From: Bacteroidaceae bacterium
GTDB lineage: Bacteria; Bacteroidota; Bacteroidia; Bacteroidales; Bacteroidaceae
DNA: 64,000 bases
Assembly: GCA_017466065.1 (NCBI GenBank)
Contig: JAFTUV010000025.1
Location: forward strand, 1 to 64,000
Reading direction: 5' to 3'
Shown: piece after piece, positions 44,426 through 53,421 of the stretch
Layout of the letters: every line of letters starts with the position of its first letter
Position numbering within the stretch: the first letter of the stretch is position 1
Program-made: the position numbers and the translations under genes
Notes under the pieces: generated by a model
The model's input: the letters and a program-made list of their open reading frames with translations, nothing else
The model's database searches: none
What the model was told of the DNA's origin: nothing

Positions 44426-44458
44426 TTTGTGTTTATGTGTCAAAATGTCCTATTTTTG
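44426..44458 (+). promoter_or_regulatory. Promoter of the DEFD-box helicase gene
   Basis: TTTG (44426-44429), 21 nt, TATTTTTG (44451-44458), 31 nt before the ATG. A divergent grpE -7 box sits at 44417-44410, so the two promoters lie almost on top of each other. Confidence 0.65.
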
Positions 44459-44489
44459 TCATTTGTTATTGTGTTGTGGGTGTTTTAAT

Positions 44490-45833
44490 ATGAAAAATAA
44501 GATATTGATTACAGTCGGGCAACGTTCGGCAATACACAATTTAGGTATAGAGGCTCTTAATGATATGCAGTGTTCCGCTATTGAACATTGTCGCGAAAAT
44601 GGCGGTATGGTGTTGTTGTCGCCAACAGGGACCGGTAAGACACTTGCCTATCTGTTGCCGTTGTTGGAACGGTTGCAGGCCGATAGAGAGGGTGTGCAGG
44701 CAGTCGTGGTGCTTCCGTCGCGTGAACTTGCCAAGCAGGTGGCCGAAGTGTGGCGTAATATGCTGACTCCGTTTCGGGCTGTTGCTTTGTATGGCGGTCG
44801 TCCTTTACTCGAGGAGGTTGCAATGTTGCAAGGTTCAGTGCCGGCTGTGCTGATAGCGACACCCGGGCGTTTGAACGACCATCTTTCGCGCGGAAATTTA
44901 AATGTGGAAGCTTGCAACCTTCTTGTCATAGATGAATTTGACAAATGTCTCGAGATGGGCTTTTTAGAGGAGATGGAACATCTTGTAAAGATGTTGCCGA
45001 ATAGCATCGATCGATGGTTGATATCGGCAACGGATGCATCGGAGATACCACTGTTTGCGGGTGGTGACAGTGTGGACAATCTCGATTTCCGTAAAGGTGA
45101 GTCTGAAGTTACACAACGTACAGCCTATCGCAAGCTTACAACAACCCCCGAGGCACGTTTGCAGTCGCTCTTTTCACTTTTGTGCACCATAAACGGCGAG
45201 CCTGCAATAGTTTTTTGTAACTTTCGCGAAACGGTGGACGAGGTGCGGCGTTTTCTCTCAAAAAACAGGCTTCATGTATCGGCCTATCATGGTGCTATGG
45301 AACAGAAGCAGCGCGAATCGGCCCTGTATCGTTTCGATAGCGGCTGTGCAAACATTCTTGTTTCAACCGACTTGGCTGCACGTGGCTTGGATATTAAGGA
45401 TGTGAAACATGTGATACACTTTCAGCGTCCCATGACAAAAGAGATATATACGCATCGTAATGGACGCACGGCACGTTGGGAAGCCGACGGTTCTGTCTAC
45501 ATGATTACTTACGATGGGCATACGTTACCCGATTTTGTCCCCGATGATATAGAAGAATTCCGTATGCCCAAGAATGTGTCGTTGCCCGATGCGCCCGAAC
45601 GTGTGGCATTATATATAGGTAAAGGTAAAAAGGATAAGATAAGTCGCGGAGATTTGGTCGGTTTCTTTATAAAAAATGGAGGATTGCAACCCGATGAGGT
45701 CGGTGCAATAGCGATATTTGACAGATACGCGTATATAGCCGTAAAGAGTTGCAAAGTTCGCCGTTTGCTTGCAATGGTTGCAGGAGAGAAGATAAAAGGG
45801 CTGAAAACCATCATTGAACCTGTACGTTGGTAA
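44490..45833 (+). CDS. DEAD-box-type RNA helicase with DEFD motif II
   Basis: The 447-residue helicase has both RecA-like domains: SPTGTGKTLAYLLPLLERL (motif I), VVLPSRELAKQ (Ia), IATPGRLNDHL (Ib), LLVIDEFDKCLEMGF (motif II reads DEFD, residues 148-151), LISATDASE (III), ILVSTDLAARGLDIKDVKH (V) and YTHRNGRTARW (VI). A C-terminal ~70-residue extension follows (LYIGKGKKDKISRGDLVGFF), resembling the DbpA-type RNA-binding domain that targets 23S rRNA; that resemblance is tentative. ATG 44490 is chosen because the upstream in-frame codons overlap the promoter. Role probably ribosome assembly or RNA turnover. Confidence 0.9.
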   Translation: MKNKILITVGQRSAIHNLGIEALNDMQCSAIEHCRENGGMVLLSPTGTGKTLAYLLPLLERLQADREGVQAVVVLPSRELAKQVAEVWRNMLTPFRAVALYGGRPLLEEVAMLQGSVPAVLIATPGRLNDHLSRGNLNVEACNLLVIDEFDKCLEMGFLEEMEHLVKMLPNSIDRWLISATDASEIPLFAGGDSVDNLDFRKGESEVTQRTAYRKLTTTPEARLQSLFSLLCTINGEPAIVFCNFRETVDEVRRFLSKNRLHVSAYHGAMEQKQRESALYRFDSGCANILVSTDLAARGLDIKDVKHVIHFQRPMTKEIYTHRNGRTARWEADGSVYMITYDGHTLPDFVPDDIEEFRMPKNVSLPDAPERVALYIGKGKKDKISRGDLVGFFIKNGGLQPDEVGAIAIFDRYAYIAVKSCKVRRLLAMVAGEKIKGLKTIIEPVRW

Positions 45834-45966
45834 ATTCTTCCTATATGCGAACTTTTTTTCTTGTATTTGTTCTTATTTATAGAAAATATCATATTTGTTC
45901 GTTCAATACTGAAAAAAGTGTTAACTTCGCAACTTCATTATTCTAAAAAATAGATATAGCAAGTAT

Positions 45967-47034
45967 ATGAAAAAATTCAATTTTAATGCCGGCCCCTCTG
46001 TTTTGCCGCGCCAAGTTATTGAAGAGACAGCCAAGGCCGTACTCGACCTCAATGGTATAGGTCTGTCAGTGTTAGAAATCAGTCATCGTTCCAAAGATTT
46101 TCAGGCAGTGTTGGACGAGGCTGTTGCACTTTTTAAAGAGTTGCTCGAAATTCCAGAAGGTTATTCGGTTCTTTTCCTCGGTGGTGGTGCAAGCATGCAA
46201 TTCTGTATGGTTCCCTACAATTTCATGGAAAAGAAAGCTGCTTATCTTAACACCGGAACATGGGCAAACAAGGCACTCAAGGAGGCTAAGAATTTCGGCG
46301 AGGCTGTAGAGGTTGCATCGTCGAAGGATAAGACATATTGCTATATTCCGAAGAATTATGTTGTTCCTGCCGATGCCGACTATTTCCACATAACAACCAA
46401 TAATACAATCTACGGTACCGAAATTCGCAAGGATATCGATTGCAATATTCCTCTTATTGCCGATATGTCATCTGATATCTTTTCACGTCCGGTAGATGTA
46501 AGTAAATATACATGTATCTATGGCGGAGCACAGAAGAATCTTGCTCCTTCGGGTGTTACATTTGTTATTGTGAAGAACGATGCACTGGGCAAGGTGTCGC
46601 GCACAATTCCCACAATGCTCGATTATCGTACACATATTGATGGCGGTTCAATGTACAATACACCGCCTGTACTGCCTATCTATTCGGCAATGCTCACTTT
46701 GCGTTGGATTAAGGAGCAGGGTGGAGTTAAAGAGATGCAGCGTCGTGCACAGGAACGCGCCGAATTGCTCTACGGTGAGATAGACCGTAACCCATTGTTC
46801 CGTGGTACTGCAGTTGAAGAGGATCGTTCGCTCATGAACATCGATTTTGTTATGGCCGATGATTACAAAGAATTGGAACAGGATTTTATGGCCTTTGCAC
46901 AATCAAAAGGTTTGGTGGGCATAAAGGGCCATCGTTCAATCGGTGGTTTCCGCGCCTCGTGCTACAATGCTTTGCCGCTTGAGGCTGTGCAAACGCTTGT
47001 GGATTGCATGAAAGAATTTCAAAAGAATCATTAA
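45967..47034 (+). CDS. serC: Phosphoserine aminotransferase
   Basis: The 355-residue PLP enzyme makes 3-phosphoserine from phosphohydroxypyruvate. It starts [20 protein letters not shown] and has [31 protein letters not shown], and the PLP lysine in [19 protein letters not shown] possible promoter is TTTG (45894-45897) with TAACTTCG (45922-45929). serA follows after 21 nt. Confidence 0.97.
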   Translation: MKKFNFNAGPSVLPRQVIEETAKAVLDLNGIGLSVLEISHRSKDFQAVLDEAVALFKELLEIPEGYSVLFLGGGASMQFCMVPYNFMEKKAAYLNTGTWANKALKEAKNFGEAVEVASSKDKTYCYIPKNYVVPADADYFHITTNNTIYGTEIRKDIDCNIPLIADMSSDIFSRPVDVSKYTCIYGGAQKNLAPSGVTFVIVKNDALGKVSRTIPTMLDYRTHIDGGSMYNTPPVLPIYSAMLTLRWIKEQGGVKEMQRRAQERAELLYGEIDRNPLFRGTAVEEDRSLMNIDFVMADDYKELEQDFMAFAQSKGLVGIKGHRSIGGFRASCYNALPLEAVQTLVDCMKEFQKNH

Positions 47035-47055
47035 TTTCAAAACAGTTTCTTAATT

Positions 47056-47976
47056 ATGAGAAAAGTTCTTGTTGCAACAGAAAAACCCTTTGCTGCTGTT
47101 GCCGTTAAAGGAATAAAAGAGGTTGTTGAGGCTGCTGGATATGAGTTGCAGTTGCTTGAAAAATATACAGAAAAGTCGCAACTGTTGTCGGCTGTTGCCG
47201 ATGCCGATGCCCTTATCGTAAGAAGCGATATTGTAGATGCCGAGGTTCTTGCTGCGGCAAAAAATCTTAAAATAGTAGTGCGTGCCGGTGCAGGATACGA
47301 CAATCTCGATTTGACTGCTGCAACAGCAAACGGTGTCTGTGCGATGAATACCCCGGGACAAAATGCCAATGCTGTTGCCGAGTTGGCCATGGGCTTTATG
47401 GTTTATGCGGCCCGTAACACCTTTAATGGCACTTCGGGTTTCGAACTTAAAGGGAAAAAGCTTGGTATTCAAGGCTTTGGTAACATCGGACGAATTGTGG
47501 CACGTTTGGCAAAAGCGTTCGGTATGGATATTTATGTTCACGACCTCTTTGCTCCTGATTTGGATACAGCGGCGCAGGGCTGTACGGTTGTTTCCGATGT
47601 GAAGGAACTTTACAGGAATTGTAATTTTATTTCTGTTCACATACCGGCAACAGCCGAGACAAAAAACAGCATTGGCCGCGAACTTGTGGGTTCTATGCCT
47701 TCCAAAGCTGTTCTTATTAATACTGCACGTAAAGAGGTTATAAACGAAGCCGAGTTGATAGCTCTTATGCAGGAACGTGGTGATTTGAAGTATATTACCG
47801 ATGTTGCTCCGGCTACTGCCGAAGAATTTGCAAAGTTCGAAGGACGATATTTTGCTTCGCCAAAAAAGATGGGTGCACAGACTGCCGAGGCAAACATTAA
47901 TGCCGGTATAGCTGCTGCAAAGCAGATTGTAGCTTTCTTTGAGGAGGGTTGCGAACGTTTCCGTTTGAATAAATAA
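47056..47976 (+). CDS. serA: D-3-phosphoglycerate dehydrogenase, short form with Lys in place of the catalytic His
   Basis: The 306-residue enzyme oxidises 3-phosphoglycerate in serine synthesis. NAD-binding GIQGFGNIGRIVARLAKAFG (residues 138-157) and the active-site arginine in INTARKEVINEAEL (Arg225) are present. The usual TPHxG catalytic histidine is replaced: residues 268-274 read SPKKMGA, with Lys270 at that position. There is no ACT regulatory domain, so serine feedback through it is not expected. Short lysine-type enzymes are known (Entamoeba type), so this is probably active. It lies between serC and the DUF1015 gene. Confidence 0.93.
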   Translation: MRKVLVATEKPFAAVAVKGIKEVVEAAGYELQLLEKYTEKSQLLSAVADADALIVRSDIVDAEVLAAAKNLKIVVRAGAGYDNLDLTAATANGVCAMNTPGQNANAVAELAMGFMVYAARNTFNGTSGFELKGKKLGIQGFGNIGRIVARLAKAFGMDIYVHDLFAPDLDTAAQGCTVVSDVKELYRNCNFISVHIPATAETKNSIGRELVGSMPSKAVLINTARKEVINEAELIALMQERGDLKYITDVAPATAEEFAKFEGRYFASPKKMGAQTAEANINAGIAAAKQIVAFFEEGCERFRLNK

Positions 47977-47995
47977 AACAGTTTACAATATTGTT

Positions 47996-49243
47996 ATGGC
48001 AATAGTAAAACCTTTTAAAGGGGTACGTCCCCCGAAAAGTATGGTTGAGGAGGTTCAGAGCCGTCCTTACGATGTTCTTAATTCCGAGGAGGCACGTGCC
48101 GAGGCCGGTGATAATGAGAAATCTCTGTATCACATCATCCGTCCCGAAATTGATTTTCCTGCAGGCATCGATGAACATGCTCCCGAGGTGTATGCCAAGG
48201 CTGCCGAGAATTTTGCAAAGTTTCAAAAGAACGGATGGCTTGTGCAAGACGAAAAGGAGCAATATTACATCTATGCTCAAACAATGAACGGGAAAACACA
48301 ATACGGTCTTGTTGTGTGCGCATACGTCGATGATTATATGAACGGCGTAATTAAGAAGCACGAACTTACAAGAAGAGACAAGGAAGAGGACCGTATGAAG
48401 CATGTTCGTGTGAACGATGCCAATATAGAACCGGTCTTCTTTGCATATCCCGACAACGAAAAGCTGGGTGAGATTGTTGCAAAATATACAGCAGCGGCAC
48501 CCGAATACGATTATGTCGCACAACTTGATGGTTTCCGCCATCGTCTGTGGATTGTGGATGATGAAAACGATATAAAAGAGATTACTTCTGAATTTGCAAA
48601 AATGCCGGCAATGTATATTGCCGATGGTCATCATCGTTCGGCAGCTGCAGCTTTGGTGGGAAAAGAGAAAGCCGATAATAACCCGAATCATCGTGGTGAT
48701 GAAGAGTACAACTATTTCATGGCTGTATGCTTCCCTGCCAACCAACTGACCATAATCGACTACAATCGTGTGGTGAAAGACCTTAACGGCTTGTCGCCCG
48801 AACAGTTCCTTGAGGCCCTTGGCAAACATTTCATTGTGGAGCTGAAAGGCGAAGATATATACAAACCGGCTTCGTTGCATAATTTTGCACTCTATCTCGA
48901 AGGTAAATGGTATAGTCTTACCGCCAAGGAAGGAACCTTCGACGACAACGACCCTATAGGCGTACTCGATGTAACAATATCTTCGAATCTGATACTTGAT
49001 GAAATTCTTGGAATTAAGGATTTGCGTTCCGACAAACGTGTGGATTTTGTTGGTGGTATCAGAGGATTGGGCGAGCTTAAACGTCGTGTAGATAGCGGTG
49101 AGATGAAAGTTGCTCTTGCACTTTACCCCGTATCAATGAAGCAACTTATAGATATTGCCGATACCGGCAATATAATGCCGCCAAAAACAACATGGTTCGA
49201 GCCTAAACTGCGCTCGGGGCTTGTTATACACAAATTATCCTGA
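47996..49243 (+). CDS. DUF1015-family protein, serine operon
   Basis: The 415-residue soluble protein is a DUF1015 member. It starts KPFKGVRPPKSMVEEVQSRP and has NSEEARAEAGDNEKSLYHII, the strongly conserved MYIADGHHRSAAAALVG (about residues 204-220), and a C-terminal VDFVGGIRGLGELKRRVDSG. No function is established. The DGHHR motif is similar to signatures of the ParB/sulfiredoxin superfamily, which includes free-serine kinases (SbnI, archaeal SerK); that link is an inference. It directly follows serC and serA (gap 19 nt) and its stop overlaps the next ATG (TGATG), so a role in serine or phosphoserine metabolism is the reasonable guess. Confidence 0.85.
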   Translation: MAIVKPFKGVRPPKSMVEEVQSRPYDVLNSEEARAEAGDNEKSLYHIIRPEIDFPAGIDEHAPEVYAKAAENFAKFQKNGWLVQDEKEQYYIYAQTMNGKTQYGLVVCAYVDDYMNGVIKKHELTRRDKEEDRMKHVRVNDANIEPVFFAYPDNEKLGEIVAKYTAAAPEYDYVAQLDGFRHRLWIVDDENDIKEITSEFAKMPAMYIADGHHRSAAAALVGKEKADNNPNHRGDEEYNYFMAVCFPANQLTIIDYNRVVKDLNGLSPEQFLEALGKHFIVELKGEDIYKPASLHNFALYLEGKWYSLTAKEGTFDDNDPIGVLDVTISSNLILDEILGIKDLRSDKRVDFVGGIRGLGELKRRVDSGEMKVALALYPVSMKQLIDIADTGNIMPPKTTWFEPKLRSGLVIHKLS

Positions 49244-49863
49244 TGTTGCAAGAAGACGTTTATAAAACCATAGAACAACAGGGCGAAGGAATTTACTCCG
49301 AAAAACGGAGCAAATTCCTCGCTTTTGCCATACCGGTTACCTCGGTTGATGATGTCAAAGCTATAATAGAGACATATCAAAAGAGGTATTATGACGCTCG
49401 TCATGTATGTTACGCCTATAAGATAGGCGAGCGTGGCGAGTCTTTTCGTGCAAATGACAATGGCGAGCCTTCCGGTACGGCCGGCAAACCTATCCTTGGG
49501 CAGATTGAGAGTCGCGAACTAACCAATGTTCTTGTTGTTGTTGTAAGATACTTTGGAGGCATAAAACTTGGAACAAGCGGTCTTATTGTTGCTTATCGTC
49601 TTGCCGCTGCCGAAGCGTTGGATGCGGTCGAACATGTCGAGAAGACAATAAATGGCGAAATTGTTTTGCACTTTTCTTATCCATTGCTCAACGATGTCCT
49701 TCGTATCGTAAAAGAGGAGTCGCCATCGGTTGTAGAACAGATTTTTGATAATGAATGTATTCTACGTCTCTCTATCAGGCTGTCACGGATGCAACGCCTT
49801 CTCGATAGATACGAAAAACTTGTTATAAGCAGCAAGGGGGATCTTAAAATAGAGAAAGATTGA
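49243..49863 (+). CDS. YigZ/IMPACT-family protein
   Basis: The 206-residue protein has the UPF0029 fold of YigZ: EGIYSEKRSKFLAFAIPVTS, the motif ARHVCYAYKIGERGESFRAN followed by DNGEPSGTAGKPILGQIESR, and VVRYFGGIKLGTSGLIVAYR, with a C-terminal DUF1949-like domain. Eukaryotic IMPACT binds the translation regulator GCN1; the bacterial role is unclear. It shares one base with the DUF1015 stop, so translation is coupled. The last codons form part of a hairpin. Confidence 0.92.
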   Translation: MLQEDVYKTIEQQGEGIYSEKRSKFLAFAIPVTSVDDVKAIIETYQKRYYDARHVCYAYKIGERGESFRANDNGEPSGTAGKPILGQIESRELTNVLVVVVRYFGGIKLGTSGLIVAYRLAAAEALDAVEHVEKTINGEIVLHFSYPLLNDVLRIVKEESPSVVEQIFDNECILRLSIRLSRMQRLLDRYEKLVISSKGDLKIEKD

Positions 49864-49884
49864 TATGTGTATGTCGCTCTATTT
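49847..49884 (+). terminator. Weak hairpin terminator overlapping the YigZ-family gene end
   Basis: AAATAGAG (49847-49854, inside the last codons) pairs with CTCTATTT (49877-49884), followed by GTTG. The stop codon is in the loop. The 8-bp stem makes this the weakest of the terminators listed. Confidence 0.45.
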
Positions 49885-50017
49885 GTTGATGTACTTTTCT
49901 ACGGATGGTGTAGAGTTTCGGTATGTTAATAAAGGTTTGCATATATGATAAAATTTCCGCAGGTGGCTTTTTTTTCATACCTTTGCAACAAAGAATATGA
50001 AAGATACATAACCCAAA

Positions 50018-51271
50018 ATGCGAGCCGAAAGTAAAATACTTCTTATAATTACAATAATTTTATTGACATCTTGCAAATCTCGATTCATCGCTGTTGAACG
50101 TGACGATTTTGCAAGTTCCGATTCGACATTCATAAACTATTTGCAGGCAAAGGATATTGAGGTTACCGATAGCAACAGTATCGAAATTCTCAATGGCGGC
50201 CACATGAAGTTCGAACGGATGTTTCAAGATATACGCAACGCAAAACATCATATTCATCTCGAATATTTCAATTTCAGAAATGATTCTATAAATGCCGAAC
50301 TGATATCTCTGCTTGCCGAAAAGGCTGCCGAAGGTGTAGAGGTGCGTGCCTTGTTCGATGCATTCGGTAATATGTCGAACAATCGTCCGCTGAAAAAATC
50401 ACATCTCGATGATATTCGCAAGCAAGGAATAGAGATAGCCAAGTTCGACCCTATAACCTTCCCTTGGATAAACCATGCATATCATCGCGACCATCGCAAA
50501 ATTGTAGTCATAGATGGGGTTATAGGCTATACAGGGGGCATAAATGTTGCCGATTATTATTTGAACGGTCTTGAAGGTGTTGGTAAATGGCGTGATATGC
50601 ATTCTCGTGTGGAGGGTGAGGCTGTTTCAAAATTACAAGATATTTTTCTTGCAATGTGGAATCGCGAAACCGGGCAGAATGTATCGGGGAACGAATATTA
50701 TCCTAAAGCAACCGATTCGGGCGGTACATCTATAGCGGTGGTTGACCGTTGGCCTACACGCAACGCCGAGGTTATGCGTCGTGCGTATGCCAATGCCATC
50801 TATTCGGCAAAAGATAGTGTTAAGCTTATAAGTCCCTACTTTGTTCCCACTAAACGAGTGAGAAATGCAATAAAAGATGCCCTAAAGGACAGTGTGGAGG
50901 TGGAGATAATGATATCCTCGAAATCGGATATTCCTTTTACACCCGATGTGGTGCTGTATGTTGCTCATAAGTTGATGAAAAAAGGCGCAAAGGTGTATAT
51001 GTATGATGGTGGTTTCAACCATTCAAAGGTGATGAGTATAGATGACAGATATTATACGATAGGTTCGGCCAATCTTAATAGCAGAAGCTTATGCTACGAT
51101 TACGAGACGAATCTTTTTGTTTTTGGCAAGGAAGATGCTGAACGATTTCACGAGTATTATGAATTGGATAAAGCCGAGTGTCATCTGCTCACTCGGGAAG
51201 AGTGGAAAAAGCGTTCATGGTGGCGAAAGTTTATCGGATGGTTGGGCGATGTTTTGACTCCTTTTATGTAG
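50018..51271 (+). CDS. PLD-family lipoprotein (cardiolipin synthase-like)
   Basis: The 417-residue protein carries two HKD motifs: HRDHRKIVVIDG (His159, Lys161, Asp166) and NHSKVMSIDDRYYTIGSANL in the second half. This gives a two-domain phospholipase D fold similar to bacterial cardiolipin synthases. Instead of the usual two N-terminal membrane helices it has a lipoprotein signal (ILLTSC, Cys19), so it should sit on a membrane facing the periplasm. The ending (WWRKFIGWLGDVLTPFM) is amphipathic and aromatic, like Cls tails. A -7 box TACCTTTG is at 49978-49985. Cardiolipin synthesis is likely; a phospholipase is possible. Confidence 0.85.
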   Translation: MRAESKILLIITIILLTSCKSRFIAVERDDFASSDSTFINYLQAKDIEVTDSNSIEILNGGHMKFERMFQDIRNAKHHIHLEYFNFRNDSINAELISLLAEKAAEGVEVRALFDAFGNMSNNRPLKKSHLDDIRKQGIEIAKFDPITFPWINHAYHRDHRKIVVIDGVIGYTGGINVADYYLNGLEGVGKWRDMHSRVEGEAVSKLQDIFLAMWNRETGQNVSGNEYYPKATDSGGTSIAVVDRWPTRNAEVMRRAYANAIYSAKDSVKLISPYFVPTKRVRNAIKDALKDSVEVEIMISSKSDIPFTPDVVLYVAHKLMKKGAKVYMYDGGFNHSKVMSIDDRYYTIGSANLNSRSLCYDYETNLFVFGKEDAERFHEYYELDKAECHLLTREEWKKRSWWRKFIGWLGDVLTPFM

Positions 51272-51293
51272 AACTTTAATTATAATAAATACT

Positions 51294-52457
51294 ATGATAA
51301 CAAACGTAACAGAAAATATTAAATATATTGGTGTAGATGATGCTGATATAGACCTCTTCGAGAGTCAATATGTGGTTCCCAATGGAATATCATATAATTC
51401 GTATATTATTCTTGATGAAAAGGTTGCAATTGTAGATACCGTCGATTTGCGAAAAAGCTCCGAATGGTGGAGCAACCTTGAAACAGCATTATGCGGCCGC
51501 ACTCCCGATTATCTTATCGTTCAGCACATGGAACCCGATCATGCAGGAAACATTGCAGCGGTGGTAGAAAAATATCCTGATATAAGGATTGTGGCATCGG
51601 AGCGTGCTGTGAGCATGCTGTCACAATTTTTTGAAGATGTGGATTTTTCGGAAAGAACAATAGCTGTATCCGAATCTGACACCTTGGAGCTTGGTGGTCG
51701 TACATTGCAGTTTGTTATGGCTCCAATGGTACATTGGCCCGAGGTGATGCTTACATACGATAGCAAGGATAAACTTGTTTTCTCGGCCGATGCGTTTGGC
51801 AAATTCGGTGTGTTGACTCACGAGGAGGAGTGGGCTTGTGAGGCTCGTCGCTATTATTTCAATATTTGTGGAAAATACGGTAATCAGGTACAGGCGTTAC
51901 TGAAAAAACTCTCCACGTTGGATGTTGCAACCATCTGTCCGTTGCATGGGCCTATACTGTCCGATAATTTGGGATATTATATCGGCTTATACGACACTTG
52001 GAGTAAATATGAACCTGAAACAGATGGTGTGCTTGTTGCGTATGCATCAATACATGGCGGTACGGCTGCGGCGGCCCACAGAATGGTTGATATTCTTAAA
52101 ACGAAAGGTGTAGAGAATGTTATTGCTTGTGACTTAAGTCGTTGCGACATGGCCGAGGCCGTAGAAGATGCTTTCCGTATGAGCAAGATGATTCTTGCGG
52201 CTTCATCCTACGATGCCAACGTCTTCCCTCCTATGTACGATTTTCTGCATCATTTGCAAATGAAGGGTTACCGCAGACGTCGCGTCGGCATAATCGAGAA
52301 TGGTTCTTGGGCTCCAACAGCAGGTCGTGTGATGAATGCCATGCTTGCCGAAATGAGAGACCTGGAAGTTATCTCTCCTGTGGTTACAATTCGTTCGAGA
52401 ATGAAACGTTCCGATCTTCCCGCAATGGAATTGTTGGCCGATTCTGTTATGGCATGA
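51294..52457 (+). CDS. A-type flavodiiron protein (O2/NO reductase)
   Basis: The 387-residue protein joins a metallo-beta-lactamase-like diiron domain to a flavodoxin domain. All diiron ligands are visible: HMEPDH (His78, Glu80, Asp82, His83), His147 in MVHWPEVM, Asp166 in SADAFG, and His218 in CPLHGP. The flavodoxin part starts near residue 246 (VLVAYASIHGGTAAAAHRMV). Such enzymes reduce oxygen to water, or NO to N2O, protecting anaerobes. No rubredoxin domain is fused, so the electron donor is separate. It begins 22 nt after the PLD gene, possibly in the same transcript. Confidence 0.95.
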   Translation: MITNVTENIKYIGVDDADIDLFESQYVVPNGISYNSYIILDEKVAIVDTVDLRKSSEWWSNLETALCGRTPDYLIVQHMEPDHAGNIAAVVEKYPDIRIVASERAVSMLSQFFEDVDFSERTIAVSESDTLELGGRTLQFVMAPMVHWPEVMLTYDSKDKLVFSADAFGKFGVLTHEEEWACEARRYYFNICGKYGNQVQALLKKLSTLDVATICPLHGPILSDNLGYYIGLYDTWSKYEPETDGVLVAYASIHGGTAAAAHRMVDILKTKGVENVIACDLSRCDMAEAVEDAFRMSKMILAASSYDANVFPPMYDFLHHLQMKGYRRRRVGIIENGSWAPTAGRVMNAMLAEMRDLEVISPVVTIRSRMKRSDLPAMELLADSVMA

Positions 52458-52462
52458 TTAAT

Positions 52463-52497
52463 GCGGCATACGAATTTTGTTTACGTATGCCGCGTTT
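52463..52497 (+). terminator. Hairpin terminator after the flavodiiron gene
   Basis: GCGGCATACG (52463-52472) pairs with CGTATGCCGC (52484-52493) around an 11-nt loop, followed by GTTTGTTTTTA on the plus strand, 6 nt after the stop codon. Confidence 0.8.
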
Positions 52498-52501
52498 GTT
52501 T

Positions 52502-52696
52502 TTACTCTTCGGGGTGTTCCGTCTCGGCAAGCAGTTCTTTTTCGTGACGGCTTATATAAATGCTGCACCATGCCAATACAAAAAACGACAAGGCAAATGT
52601 GATGGTAGGGAACAGTTCTGTCAAGAATCCTTCCGCAGCAATAATTATCAGCATAAGGCAGACGAGTTGGGTAATCATGAGATTTTTGGTTTTCAT
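52502..52696 (-). CDS. Small two-helix membrane protein, unknown
   Basis: The 64-residue frame encodes two hydrophobic helices (LMITQLVCLMLIIIAAEGF and TITFALSFFVLAWCSIYIS) separated by a short loop, then a charged tail (RHEKELLAETEHPEE). The composition and the positively charged start MKTKN are those of a genuine small inner membrane protein. No family is recognised. It stands alone between a terminator and an unrelated hypothetical gene. Confidence 0.65.
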   Translation of the reverse strand: MKTKNLMITQLVCLMLIIIAAEGFLTELFPTITFALSFFVLAWCSIYISRHEKELLAETEHPEE

Positions 52697-52766
52697 AATC
52701 TTGTAAATTGTTTTTATTATTAAACAATGAATAGCTTCTAAAATAAAGGTGCGCTTGCGATATTCT

Positions 52767-53141
52767 TTATCTCTTCTCGAATGACCAATATATCAGGTTG
52801 TTGCAGTCGCCTTCCTTCTTTTTCAGTGTGGCTTCGTGTATATATTTTCTTTTGCGGTAAAGTGTTACTTTTCCTATCACTCCTTCCGGCGCTCTACCGC
52901 GAAGAGTCTCTACCGTCATCTTGTAGCGGTTGTTGGAAAGTATCTTCTTTCTGCTTTCAATAAAATCTTTTACATATTCCTGTTCGGCATACTCTTCATA
53001 AATACTGTAACATTCAATAAGATTGCTTACCCATGCTTCTTCTCTTCGGAACAGGTACGGTAATGCATCGAACCATTCCATAAATTTCTCGACAAGACAT
53101 TCGTAAAAGAATTTAGTTTTGCTTAAGTTTCTACTTTTCAT
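52767..53141 (-). CDS. Hypothetical small basic protein
   Basis: The 124-residue protein is soluble and rich in lysine, arginine and aromatic residues, with FFYECLVEKFMEWFDALPYL and FIESRKKILSNNRYKMTVET. The latter half looks like short beta-strands (GVIGKVTLYRKRKYIHEATL). I do not recognise a family. ATG 53141 (MKSRNLSKTKF) is chosen; upstream in-frame codons have no start context. It is divergent from the S24-type repressor gene, with a palindrome between them, and may be under its control. Confidence 0.6.
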   Translation of the reverse strand: MKSRNLSKTKFFYECLVEKFMEWFDALPYLFRREEAWVSNLIECYSIYEEYAEQEYVKDFIESRKKILSNNRYKMTVETLRGRAPEGVIGKVTLYRKRKYIHEATLKKKEGDCNNLIYWSFEKR

Positions 53142-53306
53142 ATTCAATCTTTTTTTGTTCTTTTCTTTCCTGTTTAAAGGAAATATACTATGTTTGTACA
53201 AGTTGAAAAACAATGGCATTTTTCATGTTTTTTGATGCACTTTTAGGATGGAGTTAGCCATTTATGGCTACAAATATAACCTCTAAAATCAAAAAACAGG
53301 TTGTGT

Positions 53307-53328
53307 AAATAGTCAAATTTGACTATTT
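53307..53328. promoter_or_regulatory. 22-bp perfect palindrome, candidate repressor operator
   Basis: The plus strand reads AAATAGTCAAA followed by its exact complement. It lies between two divergent genes, 94 nt before the repressor ATG and just upstream of a possible promoter (TTG 53347-53349, CATATTTG 53372-53379). Size and symmetry suit binding by a dimeric HTH repressor, most simply the adjacent S24 protein. A second, imperfect symmetric stretch (GTTAGCCATTTATGGCTAC) lies at about 53253-53271. Confidence 0.5.
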
Positions 53329-53421
53329 GTAATCAGTCTAAATAAATTGTGCTGAAACAGTGTGTATTATGCATATTTGGAATAATGTCCGTTTTTTGGA
53401 AGTATTCACTGAATTTTAACT

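Noticed and set aside
47897..48880. 327-codon minus-strand frame opposite the DUF1015 gene
   Set aside because: Cysteine/isoleucine-rich shadow of a conserved coding region; no family resemblance and no start context.
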